Origin: Chitinophagaceae bacterium
GTDB lineage: Bacteria > Bacteroidota > Bacteroidia > Chitinophagales > Chitinophagaceae
Assembly: GCA_023957125.1 (NCBI GenBank)
Contig: JAMLHL010000021.1
Location: forward strand, 1 to 64,000
Direction: 5' to 3'
DNA length: 64,000 nt
Shown one piece after another: positions 63,214 to 64,000 of this stretch. Position numbers and translations under genes: made by a program. Position 1 is the stretch's first letter. Each line of letters starts with the position of its first letter. The notes beneath the pieces are model-generated. The model was not told the DNA's origin. It ran no database searches and worked only from the letters and a program-made list of their open reading frames with translations.

Positions 63214-64000
63214 ATGAGACGTATTATCAGGAAAGTAGCGGTATTAGGATCGGGCGTCATGGGCTCACGGATTGCCTGCCATTTCGCGGGCGTTGGCCTC
63301 CAGGTGTTGTTACTGGATATTGCCCCTGCGGAACTGACCGATGCTGAAAAGGCAAAGGGATTAACGTTGGATCATCCGGCGGTTAAAAACAGAATTGTAA
63401 ACGCGTCTTTGACTGCGGCGGTGAAATCAAACCCTTCCCCGGTTTATACCGGTGAGGCGGTGAAAAGGATCTCCACCGGGAATTTTTCTGATAATATGAA
63501 AGACATAGCCGGCTGCGACTGGGTTATTGAAGTAGTTGTGGAGCGATTGGATATAAAGAAGCAGATATTTGAAGAAGTGGAGAAATACCGTACGCCCGGA
63601 ACCCTGGTTACTTCCAATACTTCCGGCATCCCCATACACCTGATGGCGGAGGGACGGAGTGAGGATTTCAGGAAACATTTTTGTGGCACCCATTTCTTCA
63701 ATCCTCCCCGTTATCTTCGTTTACTGGAAATCATCCCGACGGACTATACAGAACGGGAGGTGGTGGAGTTTTTGATGGAATACGGGGATCTGCATCTTGG
63801 AAAAACAACGGTGTTGTGTAAGGATACGCCCGCTTTTATTGCCAACCGCGTGGGCGTGTATAGCATAGCGCTCATATTTCAGCTTCTGGAAAAGTTAGGA
63901 TTAACTGTTGATGAAGTCGAAGCATTGACCGGCCCCATTCTCGGGCGGCCTAAATCGGCTACTTTCCGCACAGCCGATGTGGTAGGTATTGACACGCTGG
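63214..64000 (+). CDS. 3-hydroxyacyl-CoA dehydrogenase, partial (runs off the window)
   Basis: An open frame from ATG 63214 to the window end, 262 residues so far. It begins with an NAD-binding fold (VAVLGSGVMGSRIA, 8-21) and has VIEVVVERLDIKKQIFEEVE, TSNTSGIPI, GTHFFNPPRYLRLLEI and KDTPAFIANRVG, the standard motifs of the family. It probably continues into the C-terminal domain and perhaps an enoyl-CoA hydratase part, as in fatty-acid oxidation enzymes of Bacteroidota. Start has a normal context; the 3' part is missing. Confidence 0.92.
   Translation, partial: MRRIIRKVAVLGSGVMGSRIACHFAGVGLQVLLLDIAPAELTDAEKAKGLTLDHPAVKNRIVNASLTAAVKSNPSPVYTGEAVKRISTGNFSDNMKDIAGCDWVIEVVVERLDIKKQIFEEVEKYRTPGTLVTSNTSGIPIHLMAEGRSEDFRKHFCGTHFFNPPRYLRLLEIIPTDYTEREVVEFLMEYGDLHLGKTTVLCKDTPAFIANRVGVYSIALIFQLLEKLGLTVDEVEALTGPILGRPKSATFRTADVVGIDTL

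Overview
The window is a chromosomal segment of a Bacteroidota bacterium, most likely family Chitinophagaceae (inferred from gene content; genus not determined). The evidence is a SusC/SusD pair, several TonB-linked receptors with carboxypeptidase-regulatory-like N-terminal domains, DUF5686, GLPGLI and DUF4302 families, a type 9 secretion C-terminal signal, promoters of the Bacteroidota type (TTTG, about 19-20 nt, TAnnTTTG) and A-rich sequence instead of Shine-Dalgarno sites before start codons. No rRNA or tRNA gene, insertion sequence or prophage was seen.

Layout. 1-126 is the end of a CRISPR array whose cas genes, if linked, lie before the window. 555-2210 holds two oxygen-dependent tRNA hydroxylases (trhO, miaE). 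2413-11287 is a minus-strand envelope block: DUF5686 protein, a small membrane protein, a penicillin-acylase-family enzyme, a GLPGLI protein and its usual beta-barrel partner. glgB (11405-13351) is followed by a compound minisatellite (13371-14088). 14092-16726 is a TonB receptor under a TPP riboswitch, so very probably a thiamin receptor. 16958-18022 holds a glycosylase-like gene and a small membrane protein. 18166-26037 is a five-gene SusC/SusD uptake operon with a zinc metallohydrolase, a DUF4302 protein and a collagen-like lipoprotein. 26072-29329 is a three-gene glycan operon (dehydrogenase and two glycosyltransferases).

29662-37303 is mostly housekeeping: rpsO, pnp, prmA, plsY, an M48 lipoprotein and dnaG. 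37456-41076 is a large PKD-repeat protein exported by type 9 secretion. 41768-43909 is an EF-G paralogue with a degenerate G domain. lepB, a hydrolase, an NtrC-like response regulator that lacks its DNA-binding domain, a 48-residue membrane protein, a second TonB receptor, pdhB, a NIPSNAP protein and yajQ follow. 53275-56644 carries a Nudix hydrolase and two iron-sulfur electron-transfer proteins with an inverted yceI gene between them. The end holds a phosphoribosyltransferase, a phosphohexomutase, a LolD-like ATPase, a DUF2795 protein, a DprE1-like oxidase, a glycerate kinase and the start of a 3-hydroxyacyl-CoA dehydrogenase.

The most interesting items are the TPP riboswitch with a visible candidate expression platform on a TonB receptor, the EF-G paralogue with changed catalytic residues, the heptamer-containing minisatellite, a two-copy intergenic palindrome family, the NtrC-like regulator without a DNA-binding domain and the SusCD/metallohydrolase/collagen-like operon. 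No complete unknown defence or mobile system was found.
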